Assembly (NCBI RefSeq): GCF_016864575.1
Contig: NZ_CP044127.1
Span: 62,001 to 126,000 of the forward strand
Source of the DNA: Rhizobium sp. BG4
GTDB lineage: Bacteria > Pseudomonadota > Alphaproteobacteria > Rhizobiales > Rhizobiaceae
DNA length: 64,000 nucleotides
Direction of reading: 5' to 3'
The notes below the pieces were generated by a model. That model searched no databases and had not been told where the DNA came from. It saw only the letters and a list, made by a program, of their open reading frames with translations. This document shows, in pieces, positions 8,072 through 16,889 of this stretch (position 1 is its first letter; each line of letters starts with the position of its first letter). Both the position numbers and the translations under genes were made by a program.

Positions 8072-9198
8072 GCGCTACGTTCGACATCGCGATCATCGGC
8101 GGCGGTCTGGCCGGCTGCTCGACGGCATTGCACGCCCGTCTCAAAGGAGCCTCGGTCATCCTGTTCGAGCGTGGGCGCTGCGGCGGCCAGGCAAGCGGCG
8201 TGAATTATGGTGGTGTGCGTCAACAGGGCCGGCATCCGGCAGAACTCAGCTTGTCGCGGCGAAGCCGGACGATCTGGGGAAGCCTGCAGCAGTTGATCGG
8301 CACTGACTGCGAGTTCGCGGCCACTGGTCACCTCAAACTAGCTCGCACTGATGTCGATATGGAAGACCTCATCGCGCACCAGGCATTGCTTGGAGAACAT
8401 GGAATTCACGCCGACATTCTGGAAGCTCGGGATCTCACCCGTCGTTTTCCTTACCTGTCCGGAAGGTACGCTGGAGGCTCCTACTGCGGCGAGGATGGCC
8501 AGGCCAATCCCCGGCTTGTCGCACCAGCTTTTGCCAAAGCGGCTCGGGCCCTGGGCGTCGTAATCAGAGAAAACTGCAAGATTGCCGTGGCCGAGCGAGC
8601 GGAAAGTGGTTTCGTCATACGACCGGCGGACGGTAGTCCTGCAATCTCCGTGCGCCGTCTCATTAATACCGCGGGCGCATGGGGCGCCGAGGTTGCCGCC
8701 ATGTTCGGGGACCTTGTGAAGGAAACAGTGATGGCTCCTAACATGTGTGTCACTGAACCTATTCCACCGTTGATCGGACCGAACCTCGGGATCTGCGGTG
8801 GCAGCATCTACATTCGCCAGGCAGCCCACGGCAGCGTGATTTTCGGCGCTGGGCTCGGCGTCGCCGACGCACAGGCTCTGCGCGCGCGACCATTGGCAGA
8901 GGTCACCCTCGAAGCGGCTGCTGCTGCTGTCGAAATGGTCCCACATCTCAGAAACGTCCTACTGCTGCGCAGTTGGACGGGGATCGAGGGCCGAATGCCC
9001 GATGGCCTGCCAGTTCTCGGGGCAAGCCCCACTGTTGAAGGCCTTTTTCATGCCTTCGGATTTTCCGGTCACGGCTTTCAGCTTGGACCTGCGGTTGGCG
9101 CGGTGCTCGCCGAACTCAGTCTCGACGGTGACACGCGGACATCGATATCGGGTCTCGCGATGGATCGCTTCGCGCCCTTCGCGGTGCCTGCGCCTTGA
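8068..9198 (+). CDS. HcnC/OoxB-like FAD-dependent amino acid (DAO-family) oxidoreductase subunit
   Basis: A 376-residue DAO-family flavoprotein with the FAD-binding motif IIGGGLAGCS near the N-terminus, followed by a glutamate in LFERG, and a conserved C-terminal segment FSGHGFQLGPAVG. This is expected to be the substrate-oxidising subunit, acting on a secondary or D-amino acid, imino acid or opine. Start and upstream stop overlap as ATGA. With the two preceding genes it matches the three-part HcnABC, opine oxidase and D-hydroxyproline dehydrogenase families. The order small subunit - alpha - beta, followed by an amino acid ABC importer, is opine-like. The actual substrate cannot be decided from sequence. 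Confidence 0.88.
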   Translation: MSATFDIAIIGGGLAGCSTALHARLKGASVILFERGRCGGQASGVNYGGVRQQGRHPAELSLSRRSRTIWGSLQQLIGTDCEFAATGHLKLARTDVDMEDLIAHQALLGEHGIHADILEARDLTRRFPYLSGRYAGGSYCGEDGQANPRLVAPAFAKAARALGVVIRENCKIAVAERAESGFVIRPADGSPAISVRRLINTAGAWGAEVAAMFGDLVKETVMAPNMCVTEPIPPLIGPNLGICGGSIYIRQAAHGSVIFGAGLGVADAQALRARPLAEVTLEAAAAAVEMVPHLRNVLLLRSWTGIEGRMPDGLPVLGASPTVEGLFHAFGFSGHGFQLGPAVGAVLAELSLDGDTRTSISGLAMDRFAPFAVPAP

Positions 9199-9234
9199 AA
9201 CTGACCATCACAACAAACACGAAAGGGAACAGAT

Positions 9235-10116
9235 ATGCATCGCATCAGACATCAACTGCTGGCCGGCATTCTCGCTTGGACGGCTGGCCTCGTGCCCGCA
9301 GTGACGAATGCAGCGGACCAGAAATATCATCTCGTCGAACCGAACACTCTCTCTGTTGCCATCACTGGTGACATGCCAGGCCTCGTCGCCCGCAACGGCA
9401 AGCTGACGGGGTACGACGGCGACATCCTTCAGGAGGCCGCAGAAAAGCTCGGGCTGACTATCAAACCGGTGCCAATGGAATGGTCAGGCGCTATCGCTGC
9501 TGTACAGACTGGCCGTGTCGATATCATCGGAGGCAACGTCGCCTGGACCAAGCAGCGTGCCGAGACGTTGTCGATGAGTGACCCGACAGGCTATTTTCAA
9601 AACGGGATTACATCAAAGCGGGAATCGGGCTGGCACACCCTTAAAGACCTGGAAAATCGAAAGGTCGGGTCGATGACCGGATTTTCTTTCCTTCCGGAGT
9701 TGCACAAAATTCCCGGCTTGGAGCTCTCCCTTTACGACAGCACGGACGCTGCACTGCGCGACCTCCTGGCCGGCCGGATCGATGCATTGGTGGGCGACCC
9801 GCCCGTCATCGACTACGCGATTTCGAAAAACCCGGATTGGGACCTCGTCAATCTCGCCTTCACAGACAACAGTCCCGACTTTCCGCTTCTCACCAATCTC
9901 GGCCGACAATACGTGTTTGGTCTCTCGAAAGAGAACGCCGATCTCTCCGCTGATCTAAGCGCACAGATCCGAGCGCTATGGACATCGTGTGAGGTGAAGA
10001 AAATCGGCGCACGTTACGGCAACACCAGCCAGGCCAACTTCACACCCGGCAGCGACAACTTTCGCGCCGGTGTCGATCGCCCTGCTGACTGGACGCCACC
10101 AACCTGCATGAAGTGA
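9235..10116 (+). CDS. Periplasmic substrate-binding protein of a polar amino acid ABC transporter
   Basis: A 293-residue type II periplasmic binding protein of the SBP_bac_3 family. It has a Sec signal peptide (about residues 1-27, ending near TNAAD). The mature part has typical features: YDGDILQEAAEKLGL, AVQTGRVDIIGG and LLAGRIDALVGD. The ATG has AGGGA about 7 nt upstream. It starts 36 bp after the oxidase operon and is followed by the ATPase and two permeases, so uptake and oxidation are co-expressed. No lipobox is seen, so it should be soluble in the periplasm. Ligand: an amino acid, imino acid or opine. Confidence 0.9.
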   Translation: MHRIRHQLLAGILAWTAGLVPAVTNAADQKYHLVEPNTLSVAITGDMPGLVARNGKLTGYDGDILQEAAEKLGLTIKPVPMEWSGAIAAVQTGRVDIIGGNVAWTKQRAETLSMSDPTGYFQNGITSKRESGWHTLKDLENRKVGSMTGFSFLPELHKIPGLELSLYDSTDAALRDLLAGRIDALVGDPPVIDYAISKNPDWDLVNLAFTDNSPDFPLLTNLGRQYVFGLSKENADLSADLSAQIRALWTSCEVKKIGARYGNTSQANFTPGSDNFRAGVDRPADWTPPTCMK

Positions 10117-10169
10117 CACCATAGCGGCCGGGCAACCGGCCGCCACCTCCATCGAGAGCGAGGCCGAAA

Positions 10170-10949
10170 ATGTCAAACGATATTCTTCTTGAAGTCGAAA
10201 ACCTGAGCAAATCCTTCGGAAGCCTCAAGGTCCTCGACAGCGTTTCCTTCAGCTTGCGCCGCGGGGAGCGTCTCGCCCTGATCGGCCCGAGCGGCTCGGG
10301 CAAGTCGACATGCCTACGTGCGATAAACTATCTCGAACCGCCCAGCGAAGGCGAGATCCGTCTCGACGGGAAAGTCATCGGCCGACGCAGTGACGGCAAA
10401 CAGATGAGCGATCGTGAGATGGCACCGCAGCGTGCCGAATTTGGCATGGTCTTCCAGCATTTCCATCTGTGGCCGCATCTGACCGTCCGAGACAATGTCG
10501 CCCTGCAGCCGCGCAAAGTTCGTGGTCTGAACGATGCTGATGCGAACAAGCTTGCGCTGACGCTGCTCTCCAAGGTTCATCTCGCCCATAAAGCCGATGA
10601 AGCGCCTCAACGCCTGTCCGGAGGCCAGCAACAACGCGTGGCGATAGCGCGCGCGCTTGCCCAACAGCCGAAGGTCCTTCTTTTCGATGAGCCGACCTCT
10701 GCGCTCGATCCCGAACTAGTCGGTGAGGTCCTCAACGTCATCAAGGAGCTGGCGGCAGAGGGCCGGGCGATGGTCCTCGTAACCCACGAGATTGCATTCG
10801 CGCGCGAAGTGGCGGACCGCATCATCTTTATGGACGGCGGCAGGATCATCGAGGAAGGAGATGCGAACACAGTTCTCGATCATCCGACCTCTCCGCGCCT
10901 GAGACAATTCCTCGCCAGCTTGACGCTTGGGGAAAACGCTCATGGGTGA
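10170..10949 (+). CDS. ATP-binding protein of the polar amino acid ABC transporter
   Basis: A 259-residue ABC ATPase of the GlnQ/HisP type. Visible motifs are Walker A GPSGSGKST (about residues 38-46), a Q-loop in GMVFQHF, signature LSGGQQQR, Walker B VLLFDEPTSALD and the switch His in LVTHE. It energises the importer formed with the two following permeases. Its end overlaps the first permease start by 8 bp. Confidence 0.92.
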   Translation: MSNDILLEVENLSKSFGSLKVLDSVSFSLRRGERLALIGPSGSGKSTCLRAINYLEPPSEGEIRLDGKVIGRRSDGKQMSDREMAPQRAEFGMVFQHFHLWPHLTVRDNVALQPRKVRGLNDADANKLALTLLSKVHLAHKADEAPQRLSGGQQQRVAIARALAQQPKVLLFDEPTSALDPELVGEVLNVIKELAAEGRAMVLVTHEIAFAREVADRIIFMDGGRIIEEGDANTVLDHPTSPRLRQFLASLTLGENAHG

Positions 10950-11592
10950 GACATTTCCAGCCCTGCTCAGTCAGGCTCTACTGGCTGGAGCTTTGGTGAC
11001 CGTCAAGGTTGCTGCTGGCTCGTTAGCCATCGCGATGGCCCTTGGTCTGGCACTCGCAGCGATTCTTTTCCTGACGCGTAACCGGTTCGCGCACGGATTG
11101 ATCCGGCTCTACGTCGAAGCGCTTCGTAACGTCCCGAGCCTGACGTTCCTGTTCCTCCTCTATTTCGGCTTGGCTGCGGTCGGCGTCAAATTGTCGTCGA
11201 CGGCGGCGGCGCTCGCTGGCCTGGGGCTGATCGGCGGAGCCGTCTGTGTCGACATCTTTCGCTCAGGCTTCCGCTCTGTTCCCGACGGCCAGTGCGAAGC
11301 CGCTGCCTCTGTAGGTTTGTCTCCGGTGATGGCCTTTCGGTTGATCGTCCTGCCCCAGGGGCTGCGGCTGGCACTGCCATCGATCGGCAATTACGCGATA
11401 TCCTTGATCAAGGACACATCACTGGTCGCCGCTATCGCCGCGCCCGAGGTGATGTTCAACGCCCGCCAACTCGTGAATGAGACATTCCAAACCGCCCTCA
11501 TTTATGGCTGTGCGGCTGTCGTCTACCTCGTTTTGACGACCGCCGTGGCGCAGACGGTCCTGCTGGTCGAGAGATGCCTGGAGTTACGTTGA
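10942..11592 (+). CDS. Permease 1 of the polar amino acid ABC transporter
   Basis: A 216-residue inner-membrane permease of the HisM/GlnP type with about five membrane helices. The EAA-like coupling loop (GQCEAAASVGLSPVMAFR) is followed by LPQGLRLALPSIGN. The ATG at 10942 overlaps the ATPase gene, and the stop overlaps the next permease start as TGATG. Two separate permeases imply a heterodimeric channel. Confidence 0.9.
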   Translation: MGETFPALLSQALLAGALVTVKVAAGSLAIAMALGLALAAILFLTRNRFAHGLIRLYVEALRNVPSLTFLFLLYFGLAAVGVKLSSTAAALAGLGLIGGAVCVDIFRSGFRSVPDGQCEAAASVGLSPVMAFRLIVLPQGLRLALPSIGNYAISLIKDTSLVAAIAAPEVMFNARQLVNETFQTALIYGCAAVVYLVLTTAVAQTVLLVERCLELR

Positions 11593-12320
11593 TGTTTCTG
11601 GATACTATAGCCGACAATCTAACGGATTGGGGTCCAAGACTTCTAGCCGGACTACGGCTGACCCTCATTCTCACACTCGCCGGGTTTAGCGCGGCTTTTG
11701 TTCTTGGCCTGGCCGTCGAATACTTCCGATCTCGTCCCCATGGCCCTATCCGCATCATTGCCAACCTCTACATCACTGTAGCCCGCGGCGTGCCGATCCT
11801 TGTCATCCTGTATCTTTTGTATTTTGCTCTCCCGGGTGTCGGTATCATACTTCCGTCATTTGTCGGTGGTGCCACCGGACTGGCGCTTGTCTACGCTGCA
11901 TATTTGGCGGAGGTGTTCAGGGCGGGGCTAGGTGCGATACCGCCGGGACACCGAGAAGCGGCCGTCGCGAGTGGCTTAACCCCGATCCAGACTTTCAGGC
12001 TCATACTCCTGCCGCAGGCCATCAAACACACCATCTCGCCGCTGCTTGTCAACCTGGTTTCGCTCTTGAAGGACAGTTCGATATGTGCCCTCATCGCGGT
12101 GCCCGAGCTAACGCTGGCGTCTCGGGAACTCATGGCGGAAAGCTTCTTGCCCCTGCATGTGTTCGCCCTCACGGCAGCGCTCTACTTCGCACTGGCGTGG
12201 CCGGCGTCTGTCCTCGCCCGGTATGTTGAAGAGCGCCTGCACGCGCCTGGCGAGCGACTTCCCGCAGCTGCAGCAAACTTCACGAGCAACAGCGCGCGTT
12301 CTGGCGTTTCGCAGGCTTAG
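11592..12320 (+). CDS. Permease 2 of the polar amino acid ABC transporter
   Basis: A 242-residue permease partner with about five membrane helices and the coupling loop GHREAAVASGLTPIQTFR followed by LPQAIKHTISP. The start ATG shares one base with the stop of permease 1. The C-terminal tail of about 25 residues is Ala/Ser/Asn-rich and likely cytoplasmic and disordered. It is followed 23 bp later by the kinase gene, so the whole 6396-14050 stretch can be one transcript. Confidence 0.9.
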   Translation: MFLDTIADNLTDWGPRLLAGLRLTLILTLAGFSAAFVLGLAVEYFRSRPHGPIRIIANLYITVARGVPILVILYLLYFALPGVGIILPSFVGGATGLALVYAAYLAEVFRAGLGAIPPGHREAAVASGLTPIQTFRLILLPQAIKHTISPLLVNLVSLLKDSSICALIAVPELTLASRELMAESFLPLHVFALTAALYFALAWPASVLARYVEERLHAPGERLPAAAANFTSNSARSGVSQA

Positions 12321-12343
12321 AACTACATAACCCTGGAGTTTTC

Positions 12344-14050
12344 ATGAAAAAACTTATCAATCATCCCGACAGCGTGGTCAGGGAAATGTTGGAGGGCACC
12401 GTTCTTCTCAGCGCCGCTGCCAGCCTTCTCAGTGATGAAAACGTTGTTGTCGAAGCCGACCTGCCGGCTCCCTCGCAACGCAAAGTCGCCGTGATCTCAG
12501 GCGGCGGGAGCGGGCATGAACCTGCCCATGCAGGCTATGTCGGCGCTGGAATGCTGACCGCAGCAATCGCTGGCGACGTCTTTACGTCTCCGAGCGCTGA
12601 TGCCGTTCTTGCTGGTATTCGAGCGGCAAGTGGCCCCGCTGGTGCCCTGTTGATAATCAAGAGTTACACCGGGGATCGACTGAATTTCGGCCTGGCTGCC
12701 GAAATGGCCCGAGCGGAAGGATATCCTGTCGAGATCGTTGTCGTTGCGGACGATGTTGCGCTTCGGGAAACCGTTTCAGCAGATCGGCGCCGCGGCATCG
12801 CAGGTACTATTCTGGTGCATAAGATAGCGGGCGCAGCGGCCGCGAAGGGGCTGTCTCTTGAAGAGGTGGCGGCCATCGCCAGGGAGGCGGCTGCGTCTGT
12901 CGGAAGTATGGGTGTGTCCCTTGGTCCATGCACACTTCCATCTGTAGGCAGACCAAATTTCGAACTTGGCGTCGACGAAATCGAAATCGGTCTTGGTATC
13001 CATGGTGAGCACGGCATCCGCAAAATGCAGCTTGTTCCGGCCGATGATCTTGTAGAGATGATCCTCGACGCTCTCCTCGCAGATGGAAGGATGAAGAAAG
13101 GCGATCGCATCGCCCTCCTCGTCAACGGCCTCGGCGCAACTCCACCTCTTGAACTTGCGATCTTGGCGCGCTCGGCACTGCACCGTCTGTCACGTGAAGG
13201 CGTTGAGGTCGTTCGGGCCTGGGCCGGTACCTTTCTATCGGCGCTCGACATGCCGGGGTTCTCTCTGTCTGTTTTGCCGGTATCGTCAAATCACTTAGAG
13301 CTTCTCGACCAACCGACGACAGCACTCGCCTGGCCGGGCGGTGGCGTGATTGGCGGAAAAACATTAACGGCCAACCCTGCGCCCCACGCGGCGCCTGCAG
13401 AGGAAGACGCGGTCTCCATTGGCGAGAGTGGGGAGAAGTTGCGGCACCTCTTTGAGCGCGCAGCCAAGGCTCTCATTCTTGCAGAGGGCGAGCTAGCGCG
13501 TCTTGATGGTATCTCGGGAGACGGCGACCTCGGTGCCAGTATGCGGCGAGGCGCGGAAGTGCTTCTCTCGCTTCCTGAGGCCGCATTTGTCACGCCGGGT
13601 AACGCTCTCATAATGGCTGGAGATCGGATCAGGAGGGCGATTGCTGGAAGCTCTGGACCGTTCTACGCAACTGCATTCCTGCGAGCGGGACGCCGGCTAT
13701 CCGAGCACCCGTCTCCCTCCGCCAGTGACATAGCCGCCGCGTTTTCGGATGCGGTTCAAGCGATCATGGACCTAGGTGGCGCAAAGCCGGGCGATCGTAC
13801 GATGATTGATGCTTTGGAGCCAGCCGCCCGCGCGTTACACGATGCAATCGCCGGTGGGAAGCCGCCTGAGATCGCCTTGCGGGACGCAATCAATGCAGCG
13901 AGAAAGGGGACTGAGATGACGAGCTCGATGCATCCAAAACTAGGCCGAGCCAGCTACCTAGGCACGCGAGCGATTGGAAGCCCGGACGCCGGTGCGGCCG
14001 CCGTGACCGTGTGGCTCAGTGCTCTCGATCATGATGCTCGCCCAGAGTAA
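12344..14050 (+). CDS. Single-chain ATP-dependent dihydroxyacetone-type kinase (DhaK-DhaL fusion)
   Basis: A 568-residue fusion of a DhaK domain (about residues 1-330) and a DhaL domain (about 365-565), the ATP-using Citrobacter-type layout. The DhaK part has GGGSGHEPAHAGY and GIHGEHGIRKM, containing the His that binds the substrate carbonyl covalently. The DhaL part has the Mg-ATP aspartates in LDGISGDGDLG and a later GDRTMIDAL. Enzymes of this family phosphorylate dihydroxyacetone, erythrulose or related ketoses. The ATG has GGAG 6 nt upstream and starts 23 bp after the permease. A ketose kinase at the end of an amino-acid uptake/oxidation operon is unusual. It suggests the imported compound carries a sugar-like part (an opine, for example) or that oxidation yields a hydroxy-ketone. 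Confidence 0.88.
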   Translation: MKKLINHPDSVVREMLEGTVLLSAAASLLSDENVVVEADLPAPSQRKVAVISGGGSGHEPAHAGYVGAGMLTAAIAGDVFTSPSADAVLAGIRAASGPAGALLIIKSYTGDRLNFGLAAEMARAEGYPVEIVVVADDVALRETVSADRRRGIAGTILVHKIAGAAAAKGLSLEEVAAIAREAAASVGSMGVSLGPCTLPSVGRPNFELGVDEIEIGLGIHGEHGIRKMQLVPADDLVEMILDALLADGRMKKGDRIALLVNGLGATPPLELAILARSALHRLSREGVEVVRAWAGTFLSALDMPGFSLSVLPVSSNHLELLDQPTTALAWPGGGVIGGKTLTANPAPHAAPAEEDAVSIGESGEKLRHLFERAAKALILAEGELARLDGISGDGDLGASMRRGAEVLLSLPEAAFVTPGNALIMAGDRIRRAIAGSSGPFYATAFLRAGRRLSEHPSPSASDIAAAFSDAVQAIMDLGGAKPGDRTMIDALEPAARALHDAIAGGKPPEIALRDAINAARKGTEMTSSMHPKLGRASYLGTRAIGSPDAGAAAVTVWLSALDHDARPE

Positions 14051-14358
14051 AGCCAGGCTGCGGGCACCGGCTCGCGGCCATAACCAAAACCACTTATTTT
14101 GGCGGCACTAATCGAAGATTAAACATGAGGTAGAAACGTCGCGATGTGAGCTCCTCGACTGCAGCGGTACACCAAGAAAAGGTTTCTGAATCGGCCGCTA
14201 GACCGATAGTGAGCTGACAGTCATGCTCCGCATCGCCGATTTTTTCTCGCACAACACGTTGGTGTGAGCTCCCCGGCCCGTACTGACGTTAGAAGCCGAC
14301 AGCAACCTGCATAAGCCTACATGCTCCAGGAAGCGCCATATGTATCGTCGTGCGAGGG
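14051..14358. other. Intergenic region without a recognisable gene
   Basis: About 310 bp between the kinase gene and the htpG promoter. All frames are short or broken. The word gtgagctcc occurs twice (near 14145 and 14265). I see no convincing terminator or RNA gene here. Confidence 0.5.
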
Positions 14359-14387
14359 CTTGAAAATTCTCATCGAAAAATCCATCT
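14359..14387 (+). promoter_or_regulatory. Candidate RpoH (heat-shock) promoter for htpG
   Basis: CTTGAA (14359-14364) and CCATCT (14382-14387) are separated by 17 bp and lie about 33 bp before the chosen htpG start. This resembles alphaproteobacterial RpoH promoters (CTTGAA ... CCATnT). The gene behind it is a classic heat-shock gene, which supports the call. Confidence 0.55.
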
Positions 14388-14419
14388 CACGCGCGGATTA
14401 TTTGCAGTGGGGATTGCCG

Positions 14420-16306
14420 ATGACAACAACACAGAGACAGCCAGTACAGCATGCATTCGAAGCCGACGTCAGCCGACTGTTGCACATGATGGTGCATTCG
14501 GTCTACTCGGATAAAGATGTCTTTCTCAGAGAGCTGATTTCCAACGCAGCCGATGCTTGCGAAAAACTCCGTTATGAGGCGATCGCCCGGCCGGAACTCG
14601 CAGGCAGCGGATGGAACCCTCAGATTCTGGTGACGCTCGACGAAGAGGCGCCCCTCCTCGTCGTCGAGGACAACGGAATTGGCATGAGCCATGACGATCT
14701 GATCGACGCGCTCGGTACGATCGCTCGATCAGGCACAAGGGCTTTCATGGAGCGTATCGAGGCCGCAAAGGGCGGCGAGAGAGCTGAGCTGATCGGCCAG
14801 TTCGGCGTCGGCTTCTATTCATCCTTCATGGTCGCAGGCAAGGTCGACGTGATCTCCCGGCTGGCCGGAAGCGAGGATGCCTGGAAGTGGTCTTCAGATG
14901 GCAAGGGAAGCTACGACGTGGTGGCTATCGATCTCGCAGATGCTCCGACTAGAGGAACTCGCGTCGTCCTGCATCTTTTGGAGGACGCCAAGAAGTACAC
15001 GACCAAGTGGGCCGTGGAAAAGATCATTCGCGATCAGTCCGGGCATGTGCCCGTGCCGATCAAGCTGATCGAGAAGCTCGGCGCCGAGCCGACTCAAATT
15101 ACAGACGGCGCCGCACTCTGGACGAAGCCGAAGGGCGAGGTTTCGAAACAGGATTATGACGATTTCTATCATAATGTCTCCGGTCAGTACGACGAGCCAT
15201 TGACCAACGTTCACTTTCACGCCGAGGGTCGCCACGAATACACGACGCTCGCGTTCATTCCTGGTTCTCAGCCCTTCGATCTGTTTGATCCGGACCGACA
15301 GGGTCGTATGAAGCTCTACGTTAAGCGCGTCTTCATCACCGACGACGCCGAATTGCTACCGCGCTATCTGAGATTCGTACGCGGTGTCGTCGATACGCCG
15401 GACCTGCCGCTGAACATCTCGCGCGAGATGATCCAGGAGAGCCCGGTTCTTTCGTCGATCCGTAAGGGTGTAGCCAGCCGTATACTTTCGGCGCTCGAAA
15501 AGATGGCGGAAGGGCAACCCGAAACCTTTACGAAATTCTGGGATCTGTTCGGCACGATCGTCAAGGAAGGCATCTACGAGGATTACGAACGCCGAGAACA
15601 GCTACTGAAACTGGCGCGATTCCGCACGACCGCGTCCAACGAAGCGATCCGGACCCTTGCCGAGTACGTTGGCGCGATGAAGGAAGGGCAGTCGGCAATC
15701 TATTATATAACCGGCTCCAGTATCGAACAACTCAACTCTTCTCCGCATCTCGAAGGTTTCCGCGCCAAAGGCATTGAAGTTCTTCTGCTCACGGACCAGG
15801 TCGACAGCTTCTGGCCGACCAATGCTCGTGACTTCGATGGAAAGCCGTTCAGATCAGTTAGGCAGGGTCAATCCGATCTAGATGCGATACCGAGTAATAT
15901 GGATTCCGATGACAAGAAGCCTTCGATATCATCGGATGTGACCGCGTTCATCGAGTTCGCTCGTGGAGTGCTTGGCGAGGAAGTGGCCGACGTGCGTGTT
16001 TCTCAACGGCTAACCGAAAGTTCGGTTTGCTTGGTCGCGCCGGATGATGGGCTGGACCGACAGTTGGAAAAGATACTTCAGGGGGCCGGGCGGCTGCAGG
16101 CCGCGTCGAAACCGATTCTCGAGATAAACGCGCAGAGTGAACTTGTGCAGAATATTGCCTCAGTCGCTGATCACGCGTTCCGAGAGGACGCCGTTCGCCT
16201 CTTACTGGATGAGGCCCGAATTCTCGATGGTGACAAACCCGTAGATCCCCGCGCTTTCGCCGGTCGGCAGGCGCGTCTATTCAGCCGGGCAATCAGCCAG
16301 CGCTGA
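14420..16306 (+). CDS. htpG: HSP90-family molecular chaperone HtpG
   Basis: A 628-residue cytoplasmic ATP-dependent chaperone of full family length. The N-terminal GHKL ATPase domain shows the E..N pair in FLRELISNAADA, the DNGIGM loop and GQFGVGFYS. The middle domain has LPLNISREMIQES, and a C-terminal dimerisation domain follows. I chose the ATG at 14420 (MTTTQRQPVQHAFEADV) because GGGGA lies about 8 nt upstream and the conserved N-terminus starts there; an in-frame ATG at 14321 would overlap the candidate promoter. There are no operon partners. It is likely heat-induced from 14359-14387. Confidence 0.95.
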   Translation: MTTTQRQPVQHAFEADVSRLLHMMVHSVYSDKDVFLRELISNAADACEKLRYEAIARPELAGSGWNPQILVTLDEEAPLLVVEDNGIGMSHDDLIDALGTIARSGTRAFMERIEAAKGGERAELIGQFGVGFYSSFMVAGKVDVISRLAGSEDAWKWSSDGKGSYDVVAIDLADAPTRGTRVVLHLLEDAKKYTTKWAVEKIIRDQSGHVPVPIKLIEKLGAEPTQITDGAALWTKPKGEVSKQDYDDFYHNVSGQYDEPLTNVHFHAEGRHEYTTLAFIPGSQPFDLFDPDRQGRMKLYVKRVFITDDAELLPRYLRFVRGVVDTPDLPLNISREMIQESPVLSSIRKGVASRILSALEKMAEGQPETFTKFWDLFGTIVKEGIYEDYERREQLLKLARFRTTASNEAIRTLAEYVGAMKEGQSAIYYITGSSIEQLNSSPHLEGFRAKGIEVLLLTDQVDSFWPTNARDFDGKPFRSVRQGQSDLDAIPSNMDSDDKKPSISSDVTAFIEFARGVLGEEVADVRVSQRLTESSVCLVAPDDGLDRQLEKILQGAGRLQAASKPILEINAQSELVQNIASVADHAFREDAVRLLLDEARILDGDKPVDPRAFAGRQARLFSRAISQR

Positions 16307-16448
16307 TCATCGGGCGTGATTATAGAGGTGCCCCGCATCGACGAACAGCTAGAGCGGGACCTTGATGCGATACCAGCGTCCTCACATCGCCTTGGTGATG
16401 CACAATGACTGGCTGCTGCGCTCAGTAGTGGCGTCTTGAATAGAAAAA

Positions 16449-16483
16449 CGAGAGCGTTGCACACCTATAGGGCAACGCTCTCG
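16449..16483 (-). terminator. Strong intrinsic terminator hairpin, minus strand
   Basis: A perfect 12-bp stem (CGAGAGCGTTGC / GCAACGCTCTCG) with an 11-nt loop. Read on the minus strand it is followed at once by TTTTTCTATTC, a good U-tract; on the plus strand there is none. No intact minus-strand gene lies directly upstream, so it belongs either to the decayed ligase region or to an unannotated small RNA. Confidence 0.65.
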
Positions 16484-16889
16484 GAACTTAAGGGGCCCGT
16501 CGGGCGGTACAACGCTGGCACAGTGCTGAGGTTCTTGGCTCGCGAAAGCCTCTAGTAACTTGCGTTGTTGGGCCCTGAAATCAACTACTATCGATAACCG
16601 GTCATTATCGATGGTTAGGATGTCCCCGGGAAATTCGCAGGCATGACGGAAGTGAGTGACGATTTTGCTTCTGTTTAATTGCGTGTTAATTATACTTTCA
16701 ATAAGTTGCCACGTCGGCCGCATCCGCGGAAGAACGCCAAAAATGGCGCCGCGACGGACAGCTCGTTGATCGTCGATAAGCTGCAGACGTCGAGGAGGAA
16801 GACTAGTCAGCAGTGATATCGTTTCGCGGGGTATAGAGCAAATTTCTTGAAGGAGTAGGCTCAAGGACGGGGCGAGAACGCAGCGCTGC

